Positions 7,372-14,849 of a stretch of 14,849 nt of DNA are shown here, in pieces. The notes beneath the pieces are model-generated. The model was not told where the DNA came from and ran no database searches. It saw only the letters and a list, made by a program, of their open reading frames with translations. Position 1 is the stretch's first letter. The number at the start of each line of letters is the position of its first letter. This stretch comes from Casimicrobiaceae bacterium (GTDB taxonomy: Bacteria; Pseudomonadota; Gammaproteobacteria; Burkholderiales; Casimicrobiaceae): contig CATPAO010000072.1 of the NCBI GenBank assembly GCA_955652025.1, positions 1 to 14,849 of the forward strand. The letters run 5' to 3'. The position numbers and the translations under genes were made by a program.

Positions 7372-8661
7372 ATGGACCGGCGCGACGCCATGACTCCCGA
7401 TACCGCGAATCCGCGAAGGCTCATCGCGCATCTCGACATGGACGCGTTCTATGCGTCGGTCGAGCTCCTGCGCTACCCCGAGCTCAGCGGAAGAGCGGTC
7501 GCGATCGGCGGGGGACGGCGCCATCAACCGCAGGAAACGATCGATCCGGGCACCGGAGCGTCGACGCGCACGTTCGCGACGCTCCGCGACTACGTCGGGC
7601 GCGGCGTGGTCACGACGGCGACTTACGAGGCACGCGCGCTCGGCTTGCATTCGGCGATGGGATTGATGAAAGCCGCGGCGCTTGCACCGGACGCGGTGCT
7701 GTTGCCGCTCGACTTCGATGCGTATCGCCGATACTCACGGTTGTTCAAGGCCGCGGTTCGGACGATCGCGTCCGAAGTCGAGGATCGCGGCATCGACGAG
7801 ATCTACATCGACTTGACCGGCGTGGCGCCGCCCGAAGACTCGACGCGCGCCGCGTCGCATGATGCCGCAAGCGCCGAGGATCCCTGGCAACGCGCGCGCC
7901 GAGTCGCCAAGGCGATCAAGCGCGCGGTGCGCGCCGCCACCGGATTGTCGTGCTCGATTGCGGTCGCATCGAACAAGCTGCTCGCAAAAATCGCCTCGGA
8001 GTTGGACAAGCCCGACGGGTTGACGATGCTCGCCGATGCCGACGTCGCGACGCGGATCTGGCCGTTGCCGCCGCGCAAGATCAATGGCATCGGTCCCAAG
8101 TCCGCCGCGAAGCTCGAGGCGCTCGGTATTCACACGATCGGCGAGCTCGCGAACACGGACGCAGCGCTCCTCGTGCAACACTTCGGCGCACATTACGGCG
8201 CTTGGATGTACGATGCCGCGCACGGCCGCGACGACCGTGCCGTCGTCACGTACAGCGAGCCGAAGTCGATCAGCCGCGAAACGACGTTCGAGCGTGACTT
8301 GGACGCGAGGCGCGATCGCGACCTGCTGTCGCGCATTTTCACCGAGTTGTGCGAAGGCGTGAGCGACGATCTGCGCCGCAAGCGTTACGTCGGCAAGACG
8401 ATCGGACTCAAGTTGCGCTACGACAATTTCAAGACGGTCACGCGCGACCGGACGATCGACACGCCAACGCAGGACGCGACGACGATACGCCGGGCGGCCG
8501 GCGAATGCCTGAAACGCGTTCCACTGGAACGTCGAATTCGGCTTCTCGGCGTACGCGTCGGCTCGCTGGTCGGGGAGGATGCCGTCGCAGAGCTCGCGGT
8601 CCCGCGCGCCGCGGAGCCGACGCCGTCGCTGTTCGAGAATTGGGAGGGAAGTCGCCGATGA
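7372..8661 (+). CDS. dinB: DNA polymerase IV (Y-family translesion polymerase)
   Basis: This 429-residue error-prone polymerase extends primers past lesions and mismatched ends. Catalytic carboxylates are present: Asp22 in HLDMDAFYASVE and Asp142-Glu143 in GIDEIYIDLTG. Tyr27 after Phe26 is the likely steric gate against ribonucleotides. NKLLAKIASELDKPDG (201-216) and the helix-hairpin-helix INGIGPKSAAKLEALGI (237-253) are typical. The C-terminal PSLF (418-421) fits a beta-clamp binding motif. Two stretches are longer than in E. coli: about 24 residues between IGG and GRGVVTTATYEAR, and an acidic/Ala-rich loop at about 151-172. Both seem usual in betaproteobacterial homologues, by recall. ATG 7372 is taken; ATG 7390 (MTPDTANPRR) is equally possible and neither has a strong Shine-Dalgarno. 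It is unrelated to the DinB-fold protein encoded further right. Confidence 0.94.
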   Translation: MDRRDAMTPDTANPRRLIAHLDMDAFYASVELLRYPELSGRAVAIGGGRRHQPQETIDPGTGASTRTFATLRDYVGRGVVTTATYEARALGLHSAMGLMKAAALAPDAVLLPLDFDAYRRYSRLFKAAVRTIASEVEDRGIDEIYIDLTGVAPPEDSTRAASHDAASAEDPWQRARRVAKAIKRAVRAATGLSCSIAVASNKLLAKIASELDKPDGLTMLADADVATRIWPLPPRKINGIGPKSAAKLEALGIHTIGELANTDAALLVQHFGAHYGAWMYDAAHGRDDRAVVTYSEPKSISRETTFERDLDARRDRDLLSRIFTELCEGVSDDLRRKRYVGKTIGLKLRYDNFKTVTRDRTIDTPTQDATTIRRAAGECLKRVPLERRIRLLGVRVGSLVGEDAVAELAVPRAAEPTPSLFENWEGSRR

Positions 8662-8677
8662 ATTCCATCTCGAAGGT

Positions 8678-8723
8678 CCCGGTCGCGTGCCGGGAGGGGT
8701 GATGACCGGAAAACGAGCCGGTC
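8678..8723. repeat. Two small inverted repeats in the convergent dinB / aldo-keto reductase gap
   Basis: The 66-bp gap between two convergent genes holds CCCGG (8678-8682) facing CCGGG (8690-8694) and a perfect 6-bp stem GACCGG (8704-8709) facing CCGGTC (8718-8723) with an AAAACGAG loop. Either could stall polymerase. Neither is followed by a T-run on either strand, so they do not qualify as standard intrinsic terminators. Confidence 0.45.
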
Positions 8724-8727
8724 TCGC

Positions 8728-9663
8728 TCACATCGATTCGATCACCTTCACCATCCGCGCCCGCAAGTCGGTTTCCGGAAGGCGGCCATAGAGCGCGCCG
8801 ATGTTTTCCGACATGTGGGCGGTTTTCGACGTGGCGGGAATGGCGCAGGTCACGACGGGATGCGAGACGACGAACTTGAGGAAATACTGCGCCCAGTTCT
8901 CACAATCGAACTCGCGCGCAAACGCGGGGAGCGGCTTGCTGCCTACGACGCGAAAGAGATTGCCCGCGTCGAACGGGCGGTTGATCACCACGGCGAGACG
9001 CCGCTCGGCGGCGAGCGGCAGCAACCGCTGCTCGACACGCCGATCGGCGATGTTGTACGTGAACTGAACGAAGTCGAACCGTTCGCGCGTCAACGCGCGC
9101 TCCATCTCGTCGTATTTCGCGCCCTCCGACGACGTGACGCCGATGTACCGCACGCGGCCCGCCGCCTTGAGTTCCTTGAGCGTCTCGAGGTGGGCCTCCC
9201 ACTGCAGCAGGTTGTGGATCTGAACGAGATCGAATCGCGGCACGCCCCACAGGCGGCACGAGCGTTCGAACTGCCATCGTCCGAGCGCCTTGACCGGTGT
9301 CCAGATCTTGGTCGCCGAAAACATTCGGGCGCGTGCGGAGGTTTCATTGAGAAGGTCGCCGATGACGGCTTCCGCATACCCGTACATCGGCGACGAGTCG
9401 ATCATTGCGCCGCCGCGGTCGAAGAACGTTTGCAGCACCGGTACGAGCGGCGCTTCGGATGGGCTCGTCGGCGGGACGTCGAACGTGATCCACGAGCCGA
9501 CGCCGATCGCCGGGATGCGCTCGCCGGTTGCAGGAATCGGGCGTGTGATCGGCGCATTGTCCTGCGAGAGCGCAGCCACCGGCCAAGCGCGCGTCGCGGT
9601 CATCGCCGCGAGCCCGCGGAGAAAGCGCCGACGATGACGGCTTGCGCTCATGGCGGCGCTCAT
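8728..9663 (-). CDS. Tat-exported aldo/keto reductase
   Basis: This 311-residue aldo/keto reductase carries an export signal. The N-terminus has SRHRRRFLRGLAAM (about residues 8-21), a twin-arginine pattern of RRxFL type. A weakly hydrophobic stretch follows, ending near ALSQ (31-34), so the folded enzyme is probably moved to the periplasm by Tat. The barrel holds the expected catalytic tetrad: Asp89, Tyr94 (DSSPMYGYAE), Lys119 (SATKIW) and His150 (VQIHNL). Family members reduce aldehydes or ketones with NAD(P)H; the substrate here is unknown. Tat export would allow cofactor loading in the cytoplasm. ATG 9663 overlaps the TGA of the DinB-fold gene as ATGA, which decides the start; ATG 9651 is an internal alternative. 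It is the last gene of a gshA-led coupled set and converges with dinB. Confidence 0.88.
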   Translation of the reverse strand: MSAAMSASRHRRRFLRGLAAMTATRAWPVAALSQDNAPITRPIPATGERIPAIGVGSWITFDVPPTSPSEAPLVPVLQTFFDRGGAMIDSSPMYGYAEAVIGDLLNETSARARMFSATKIWTPVKALGRWQFERSCRLWGVPRFDLVQIHNLLQWEAHLETLKELKAAGRVRYIGVTSSEGAKYDEMERALTRERFDFVQFTYNIADRRVEQRLLPLAAERRLAVVINRPFDAGNLFRVVGSKPLPAFAREFDCENWAQYFLKFVVSHPVVTCAIPATSKTAHMSENIGALYGRLPETDLRARMVKVIESM

Positions 9664-10172
9664 TCGATGAGCTGCACGATGCCTGGAAGGTAGGGCAGAT
9701 CGGTGACGCCCGGATCCTTGCCAGCCTGCTTCAGGAGCGTCGTCACCTGGCCGCGATGATGCGCGGCGTGCTGGAACAGGTGCGTGGCCGCGATCCACGC
9801 CGGAAGCTGTCGCCGCCGGCCGTCCGACGCGGCGCGATATTCGAGCGCCGAGCCCAGCCAGTCGTCGGTCAACCGGCCCGCCCAGCCGAGGATCGCGGCG
9901 TCCGTCGCCTCGCGCTCGCGCGTGAGCGCCGCAAATTTATCGAACATGTCCGCGCCGTAGGGCGCGACCGTGCAAGGATCGGATGTGAAGCGGCCGAGCC
10001 ACACGCGGTCGCCCCACAGGATGTGGTTGAGCGTGCGGTGCAACGATCCGAAGAAGGCGCCGCATTCGCGCTTGCGCTCGTCGTCGGTGAGCTCGCCCGC
10101 CAGCGCGAAGATACGCTCGTTCATCCAGCGGTTGTATCGCGCCTGAAGCCGGCAATACGCAACCGAGATCAC
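9660..10172 (-). CDS. DinB-fold (DinB/YfiT superfamily) metal-binding protein
   Basis: This 170-residue cytoplasmic four-helix protein belongs to the DinB/YfiT fold; it is not a DNA polymerase. MARYNxWMNE-like ARYNRWMNERIF (residues 11-22) and FFGSLHRTLNHILWGDRVWLGRF (40-62) are characteristic. The probable metal triad is His50 with His135 and His139 in the HxxxH of HLFQHAAHHRGQ. This superfamily includes mycothiol- and bacillithiol-dependent S-transferases and mycothiol-dependent maleylpyruvate isomerase, so a thiol-dependent transferase role is plausible but unproven. The start is GTG 10172, which overlaps the gshA stop as GTGA and gives VISVAYCRLQARYN, the normal family N-terminus. The stop in turn overlaps the aldo/keto reductase ATG. 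Being translationally coupled to the first enzyme of glutathione synthesis is the strongest hint to function. Confidence 0.88.
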   Translation of the reverse strand: MISVAYCRLQARYNRWMNERIFALAGELTDDERKRECGAFFGSLHRTLNHILWGDRVWLGRFTSDPCTVAPYGADMFDKFAALTREREATDAAILGWAGRLTDDWLGSALEYRAASDGRRRQLPAWIAATHLFQHAAHHRGQVTTLLKQAGKDPGVTDLPYLPGIVQLIE

Positions 10173-11470
10173 AGCGCCGGCGCGGAAATGGCAGTCGCGG
10201 GCACCTCCTCCAGTGTCTCGACCTCGATCGACGCCGCGAGCTGCGCAAGGCGCGCGACGACGCCGTACGCGTAGAAGCGATTCGGCGGGCAGCCGGCCGG
10301 GCCGGCCAAATCCGGGATGCACGGCGATTCGAACGCAAGCGAGACGAACTGCGCGCCGGGCGCGTTCAGATTTTCGTCCTTGCCGCGCGCCGCGTGCATC
10401 CGATAGAAGCCGCCGACGACGAAACGGTCGATCATGTAAACGACCGGTTCTGCGATCGAATCGTCGATAGACTCGAATGTCGGCACGCCTTCCTGGATGA
10501 TCACCGACTCGACCTGCAACCCTTCCTTGACGACCGCCATCTTGTTCCGCTGCTTGCGGTTCAAGCCGAGGACATCGCGGGCGTCGCGCACCGTCATGAT
10601 GCCCATGCCATAGGTCCCGGCATCGGCTTTTACGATCGCGAACGGCTTCTCCTCGATTCCGTATTCGGCGTACTTCCGACCGACGCGCTCGAGCAGCGAG
10701 CCGACGTTCGAGGCGAGGCATTCTTCGCCGCCCCGATCCTGGAAGTTGATTTCGCCGCAGACGCCGAAGTACGGATCGATGAGCCACGGATCGACGTCGA
10801 GCAGCGTCGCGAATTCGCGCGCAACCCGCGAATAGGCGGCGAAGTGTTGCGATTTCCTGCGGTTGTACCAGCCCGCGGACAACGGCGGCGCGATTGGCTG
10901 CTCGATGTCGCGCAGGATCTCGGGCGCGCCGGATGAAAGGTCGTTGTTGAGCAGCACCATGCACGGATCGAAATCGGTGAGGCCGACGCGGGAGCCGCGG
11001 CGCACGATCGGTTCGAGCGTCAGCGTGTCGCCCGAGGGCAACTCGAGCGGCACCGGCTCGCGCACTTCCGGCAGCAGCGTGCCGAGACGCACGTGCATTC
11101 CGGCGTGCCGCAGGATGCCTTCGAGGGTCCCGACATTTTGCAAGTAATGCGTGTTGCGCGTGTGGTTCTCCGGGACCAACAGGACGCCGCGCGCGTCGGC
11201 GCATGCACGCTCGATCGCCGCCTGGATCGCCTGTACGCAGAGCGGCATCGAATCGTGGTTGAGGTTGTTGAAGCCCCCCGGAAACAGGTTCGTGTCGACA
11301 GGTGCCAATTTGAAGCCGGCATTGCGCAAGTCGACCGACGCGTAGAACGGCACCGCGTGCTCCTGCCATTTCGTGCGGAGCCAACGTTCGATATCCGGCA
11401 TGCGATCCAGAAAACGGTACTCCAGGTCGAGCAGCGGGCCGGCGAGCGCGGTCTTCAGATGAGGGACCAT
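10169..11470 (-). CDS. gshA: Glutamate-cysteine ligase, Nitrosomonas/ferrooxidans type
   Basis: This 433-residue cytoplasmic enzyme makes gamma-glutamylcysteine from glutamate, cysteine and ATP, the first step of glutathione synthesis. It belongs to the distinct GshA family known from Acidithiobacillus and Nitrosomonas, not the E. coli type. Hallmarks are FYASVDLRNAGFKLAPVDTN (residues 42-61) running into LFPGGFNNL, VPENHTRNTHY (99-109), GEINFQDRGGEEC (239-251) and the glycine-rich KADAGTYGMGI (281-291), probably nucleotide-binding. ATG 11470 gives MVPHLKTALAGPLLDLE, the usual start; the open frame extends to 11542 but without family similarity. A TACAAT box ends 7 nt upstream, so translation may begin without a leader. 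In many betaproteobacteria gshB follows gshA; here a DinB-fold gene does, with a 4-bp overlap. Strong terminators separate gshA from amtB upstream. Confidence 0.94.
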   Translation of the reverse strand: MVPHLKTALAGPLLDLEYRFLDRMPDIERWLRTKWQEHAVPFYASVDLRNAGFKLAPVDTNLFPGGFNNLNHDSMPLCVQAIQAAIERACADARGVLLVPENHTRNTHYLQNVGTLEGILRHAGMHVRLGTLLPEVREPVPLELPSGDTLTLEPIVRRGSRVGLTDFDPCMVLLNNDLSSGAPEILRDIEQPIAPPLSAGWYNRRKSQHFAAYSRVAREFATLLDVDPWLIDPYFGVCGEINFQDRGGEECLASNVGSLLERVGRKYAEYGIEEKPFAIVKADAGTYGMGIMTVRDARDVLGLNRKQRNKMAVVKEGLQVESVIIQEGVPTFESIDDSIAEPVVYMIDRFVVGGFYRMHAARGKDENLNAPGAQFVSLAFESPCIPDLAGPAGCPPNRFYAYGVVARLAQLAASIEVETLEEVPATAISAPAL

Positions 11471-11477
11471 CGCGCCG

Positions 11478-11483
11478 ATTGTA
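11478..11483 (-). promoter_or_regulatory. -10 element (TACAAT) of the gshA promoter
   Basis: On the - strand TACAAT matches five of six bases of the sigma-70 -10 consensus and ends 7 nt before the gshA ATG. Transcription would start at or within a base or two of the A of ATG, so the mRNA may be leaderless. No good -35 is visible at 16-18 nt spacing. It lies downstream of the amtB terminators, where a new promoter is needed. Confidence 0.5.
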
Positions 11484-11591
11484 GCTCGACGGGCGAAAGG
11501 GGCGACGCGCGGCTGATTGCCATTGGCGGTCCACCCGGCCAAAAGTATCGTGGGAGCCGCGCAGCGGCGACCGAAACTTTGGGCCGAACCC

Positions 11592-11621
11592 TAAAAAAAC
11601 GGGCGCCGTCGCCGGCGCCCG
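11592..11621 (-). terminator. Intrinsic terminator, distal, of the porin-glnK-amtB operon
   Basis: Read on the - strand, an 8-bp perfect GC stem CGGGCGCC (11621-11614) / GGCGCCCG (11607-11600) with a 6-nt loop is followed at once by seven T (11599-11593). This is a textbook rho-independent terminator. On the + strand there is no T-run, so it acts in one direction only. It would stop read-through from amtB towards gshA. Confidence 0.9.
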
Positions 11622-11645
11622 AATAGCCACTGAGGAGAAAACGGT

Positions 11646-11660
11646 GAGGGAAGGTCCCTC
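11646..11660 (-). repeat. Small hairpin between the two amtB terminators
   Basis: A perfect 6-bp stem GAGGGA/TCCCTC with a 3-nt loop directly follows the T-run of the proximal terminator on the - strand and is itself followed by ACCGTTTTC. It may add to termination or protect the 3' end of the transcript; its T-run is too short and too far to count as a terminator alone. Confidence 0.5.
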
Positions 11661-11702
11661 AAAAAAATGCGCGCGGGCGGAGGAGTGAGAGACGCCCGCG
11701 CG
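11661..11702 (-). terminator. Intrinsic terminator, proximal, of the porin-glnK-amtB operon
   Basis: On the - strand a perfect 10-bp GC-rich stem (11702-11693 with 11679-11670, CGCGCGGGCG type) with a 13-nt loop is followed by CA and then seven T (11667-11661). It lies 89 nt after the amtB stop. With the second terminator 40 nt further on, it isolates amtB from gshA. The 11703-11791 stretch before it shows no gene. Confidence 0.88.
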
Positions 11703-11791
11703 TTTACGTCATCGCTGCACTTGCTCTCGATCTTCGGACGCGGTTTCCGCGCCCGAGGAATTCGCTTCTATCGGTTTTTCCGTGGCCGTTG

Positions 11792-13303
11792 CTACATCCG
11801 GTACGCCGATTCGCCGTGCGAGCTGATGTCCAAGCCTTCGCGCTCTTCCTCTTCCGTCACGCGCAGTCCGACGACGAGGTCGGTGATCTTGTACGAGATG
11901 TACGCGACCACCGCGGTCCAGACGGTGACAATGCCGACCGCTTTCGCCTGGATCCACAGCTGCGCCATGTAGCCCGGATATTCGGTCTTGCCGGTGACCC
12001 AGTCCGATACGACATTGGGACCGCCGAGATCGGGCGACACGAAGATGCCGGTCAACAACGCGCCGAGCATCCCGCCCACGGCGTGCACGCCGAACACGTC
12101 GAGCGAGTCGTCGACGCCGATCATCTTCTTCAAGCCGTTGACGCCCCACAGGCAGACGACGCCGGCAGCGAGCCCGATGATGAACGCGCCGGGAATGCCG
12201 ACGTTGCCGGCCGCCGGCGTGATCGCGACCAACCCCGCGACCGCGCCCGACGCGGCACCGAGCATCGACGGCTTGCCCTTCACCATCCATTCGGCGAACG
12301 TCCACGACAGCACGGCGCAGGCGGTGGCGAGGAACGTGTTCATGAACGCGAGCGACGCCGAGCCGTTCGCTTCGAGCGCCGATCCCGCATTGAAGCCGAA
12401 CCAGCCCACCCACAGCAGCGACGCCCCGATCATCGTCATCGGCAGGTTGTGCGGCGCCATTGACTCCTTGCCGAAACCGATCCGTTTGCCCAGCACGATC
12501 GCGCCGACCAGACCGGCGACGCCCGAGTTGATGTGCACGACCGTGCCGCCGGCGAAATCGAGCGCGCCCATCTGCCAGATGTAGCCCGCCTTGGCATTCA
12601 CGGCATCGACGACGTTTGCCGCCGTGTACGCGTCCGGACCGGCCCAGTACCACACCATGTGCGCGACCGGGCAGTACGAGAACGTGAACCATAGCGCGCA
12701 GAACAGGAGCACCGCCGAGAACTTCATCCGCTCCGCGAAGCCGCCCAGGATCAGGCAGACGGTGATCGCCGCGAACGTCGCCTGGAACGCGACGTAGACG
12801 AGCTCATAGAGGGGCGTGTTCTTCGAGAACGTCGCGGCCATCGCGAACTCGCCCTTTGCTGAATCGAACGTGCCCTTGAGGAACAGCCGGTCGAAGTAGC
12901 CGAAGAACGCGTTGCCTTCGGTGAACGCAAGGCTGTATCCGTAGACGCTCCACAGCACGACGATCATCGAGAACACGACGAACACCTGCATCAGCATCGA
13001 CAGCATGTTCTTCGAGCGCACCATGCCGCCATAGAAGAGCGCCAGCGCAGGCACGCTCATCATCAGCACGAGCGCGGTGGACGTGAGCATCCACGCGACG
13101 TCGCCCTTGTTCGGCGTCGGTGCGGGCGTTGTGGTAGCCGCCGGCGCTGCGGCTGCCGGCGTCGCCGCGGGAGCTGCCGGGGCCGCAACGGGAGCGGCCG
13201 CAGGCGCAGTTGCGGCCGGTGTGGCGGCCTTGTCCTGTGCGAGCGCGGGCGCGGCGAGGCCGAAAGCGCCCAGCATCGCGAGCACAACGAAGAGTCTTTT
13301 CAT
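11792..13303 (-). CDS. amtB: Ammonium channel AmtB with signal peptide and Ala/Pro-rich linker
   Basis: This 503-residue inner-membrane ammonium channel of the Amt/Rh family has 11 predicted helices in the mature part. Residues 1-23 form a cleavable signal peptide (MKRLFVVLAMLGAFGLAAPALAQ). About 40 residues of Ala/Pro/Thr low complexity follow, before GDVAWMLTS. Key channel residues align with E. coli AmtB: Phe177 (F107), Trp218 (W148), His257 (H168, in DFAGGTVVHIN), Phe304 (F215) and His407 (H318, DVFGVHAVGG). The C-terminal tail TEEEEREGLDISSHGESAY is the region that contacts P-II. The start is ATG 13303 with GAGGGG in front, a ribosome-binding site that overlaps the glnK stop; the genes are 10 bp apart. 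It ends before two intrinsic terminators. The linker is the only unusual feature and its role is unknown. Confidence 0.96.
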   Translation of the reverse strand: MKRLFVVLAMLGAFGLAAPALAQDKAATPAATAPAAAPVAAPAAPAATPAAAAPAATTTPAPTPNKGDVAWMLTSTALVLMMSVPALALFYGGMVRSKNMLSMLMQVFVVFSMIVVLWSVYGYSLAFTEGNAFFGYFDRLFLKGTFDSAKGEFAMAATFSKNTPLYELVYVAFQATFAAITVCLILGGFAERMKFSAVLLFCALWFTFSYCPVAHMVWYWAGPDAYTAANVVDAVNAKAGYIWQMGALDFAGGTVVHINSGVAGLVGAIVLGKRIGFGKESMAPHNLPMTMIGASLLWVGWFGFNAGSALEANGSASLAFMNTFLATACAVLSWTFAEWMVKGKPSMLGAASGAVAGLVAITPAAGNVGIPGAFIIGLAAGVVCLWGVNGLKKMIGVDDSLDVFGVHAVGGMLGALLTGIFVSPDLGGPNVVSDWVTGKTEYPGYMAQLWIQAKAVGIVTVWTAVVAYISYKITDLVVGLRVTEEEEREGLDISSHGESAYRM

Positions 13304-13313
13304 CGATATCCCC

Positions 13314-13679
<366 letters not shown>

Positions 13680-13680
<1 letters not shown>

Positions 13681-14849
13681 TAGAATTTGTAGAGAACTTC
13701 GAGCCCGACCGAGTCTTGGTGGCTGGTGGGCGTCACCCCGTCCGACTTAAGGAACGCGGATGCATCGGAATGATCGAACCGGCCCTCGAGGCGAATTTCC
13801 CACTCCTTGGCCGGCAGATACGCGACCGTTACGGTTCCCTCCGTCCATTTCTGAGCGACACCCGTTCGGTAACCGTCCTTGTCGTTGAAATACTCGCCGC
13901 GCAGGGAAAGTCGCCATTGATCATTGAATTGATAATTGGCGTAACCGGCGACGCCGTCCCATTTGGCCTTGCCGCCGTCGAATGCACCGTGTGCCTGGTC
14001 CCCATAGTCGTAATTGAGGATGAACGTGAGTTGATCAGTTGCGTTGAAGGTCGCAACGATGTCAAAAAGATTGCGCATCCCGTCCGCGTCGCTCTTCGTG
14101 GGGTAATACGACACGAGTTGATTGCCGCCGTAGTACGAGCCGGTGAACGATACGGTTTTGCTCGGCGCAAACGTCCCCCCAAGCTCGACCGTCGCGCCAC
14201 GGTTGATGTAGTCGAGGTTGTCCCATCCCCCGTTCACACCGCCGAGCACGGTCAACGTATCGCTGACCTTGTACGTGGCGCGCACCCCGGTATGCGTAAA
14301 CGGAATCGCGTAGCCGAATAGAATGGATCGCGAGTAGTTCACGTCGCCATCGCTCTTGATGACTTCCGCGCCGGCATTCGTTACGTATTTGCCGGCGATG
14401 ATATTGAGCGGTCCGGCACCGTAATAAACGTAAAACTGTGTCGGATCAATGTAGTGATTCGCGCCGTTGGCGGGACCCTTGCTCTTGCTGATCGTGCCGT
14501 AAGCAGCAATCGTGTCGGCGTCCTTGCCGATGGTGACGTCGAGCAACCCGCCCCAGCCGTTTTCGGGCGTGTTCGTAAATGTGAGATCCAGCGCATGGAA
14601 ATATGCAGCGTTGTGTTTGAAGTCGAAGACTCGGTCATTCGCCCCGCTCACGAACTTGCCTGATCCGGTGAGGTAGGCATATCCAACATCGAAATGCCCC
14701 GTCAGGTCGAAGCCCCAAATCGAGAAAATCGGTGGCGGTGGTGCGGGCGCCGCCTCCGCCGGCTTTTCGGGGGCAGGCGCGGCAGGTTCTGCGGCCGGCG
14801 GCGGTGTCTGGGCCAGGGCGCTTCCCGCGAACAGCGCGCCCAGTGCGAC
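13680..14849 (-). CDS. Outer-membrane beta-barrel porin, OmpL-like (BBP2 type), 5' end outside window
   Basis: 389 residues of an outer-membrane porin are visible; the frame is open to the right edge, so the start and first signal-peptide residues are missing. The visible N-terminus GALFAGSALAQ is the end of a signal peptide. A Pro/Ala-rich linker of about 26 residues follows, and then alternating amphipathic strands. FDVGYAY near the start of the barrel, GPLNIIAGKYVTNAGAEVI and NYSRSILFGYAIPFTHTGVRATY are features of the OmpL-like porin-2 family. The C-terminus VLYKF ends in phenylalanine, the usual Bam recognition signal. Substrate is unknown. Because it sits 27 bp ahead of glnK-amtB, it may let ammonium or small nitrogen compounds cross the outer membrane under nitrogen control. 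A related arrangement with a porin next to glnK-amtB is known in other betaproteobacteria. Confidence 0.85.

Noticed and set aside
8658..8702. 14-codon ORF overlapping the dinB stop
   Set aside because: Too short, and its sequence is the inverted-repeat region in the convergent gap.
9660..10172. A second DNA polymerase IV because of the DinB name
   Set aside because: The DinB/YfiT fold is a small four-helix metal protein with HxxxH and no polymerase motifs; the shared name is historical.
11633..11688. GAGGAG followed by GTG on the + strand, resembling a gene start
   Set aside because: The frame stops after 14 codons and lies inside the - strand terminators.

Overview
This window looks like core chromosome of a high-GC betaproteobacterium, most likely near Burkholderiales/Rhodocyclales. 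Four things support that: the pth-ychF and dapF-DUF484-xerC gene orders, a Nitrosomonas/Acidithiobacillus-type gshA, a porin-glnK-amtB cluster, and two copies of a palindromic intergenic repeat of the kind I associate with this group. No rRNA, tRNA, insertion sequence, prophage or CRISPR array is visible.

Left half, + strand. The 3' end of pth (1-333) is followed, after a hairpin-rich repeat, by the ATPase gene ychF. Next comes a tightly packed run: a LEA14-like lipoprotein (8-bp overlap with ychF), dapF (4-bp overlap), a DUF484/YigA-like protein and xerC. These cover translation housekeeping, lysine and cell-wall precursor synthesis, and chromosome dimer resolution. A 361-bp gap (4483-4843) with several short palindromes leads to a large membrane c-di-GMP enzyme whose GGDEF and EAL sites both look intact. 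A second repeat copy, in the opposite orientation, separates it from dinB (DNA polymerase IV).

Right half, - strand. From the right edge inward come an OmpL-like outer-membrane porin (cut by the window edge), the P-II protein gene glnK and the ammonium channel gene amtB, forming a nitrogen-uptake operon that ends at tandem intrinsic terminators. gshA then starts from what looks like its own promoter, placed so that the transcript may be leaderless. It is followed by a DinB-fold protein (unrelated to polymerase IV) and a Tat-exported aldo/keto reductase. Each is joined to the gene before it by a 4-bp stop/start overlap. dinB and the reductase gene converge at about 8662-8727.

Most of the window is ordinary. 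The parts most worth a second look are the coupled gshA / DinB-fold / Tat aldo-keto reductase operon, which lacks an adjacent gshB and may be a glutathione-linked detoxification module; the repeat that supplies the ychF ribosome-binding site; and the palindrome-rich region ahead of the GGDEF-EAL gene.
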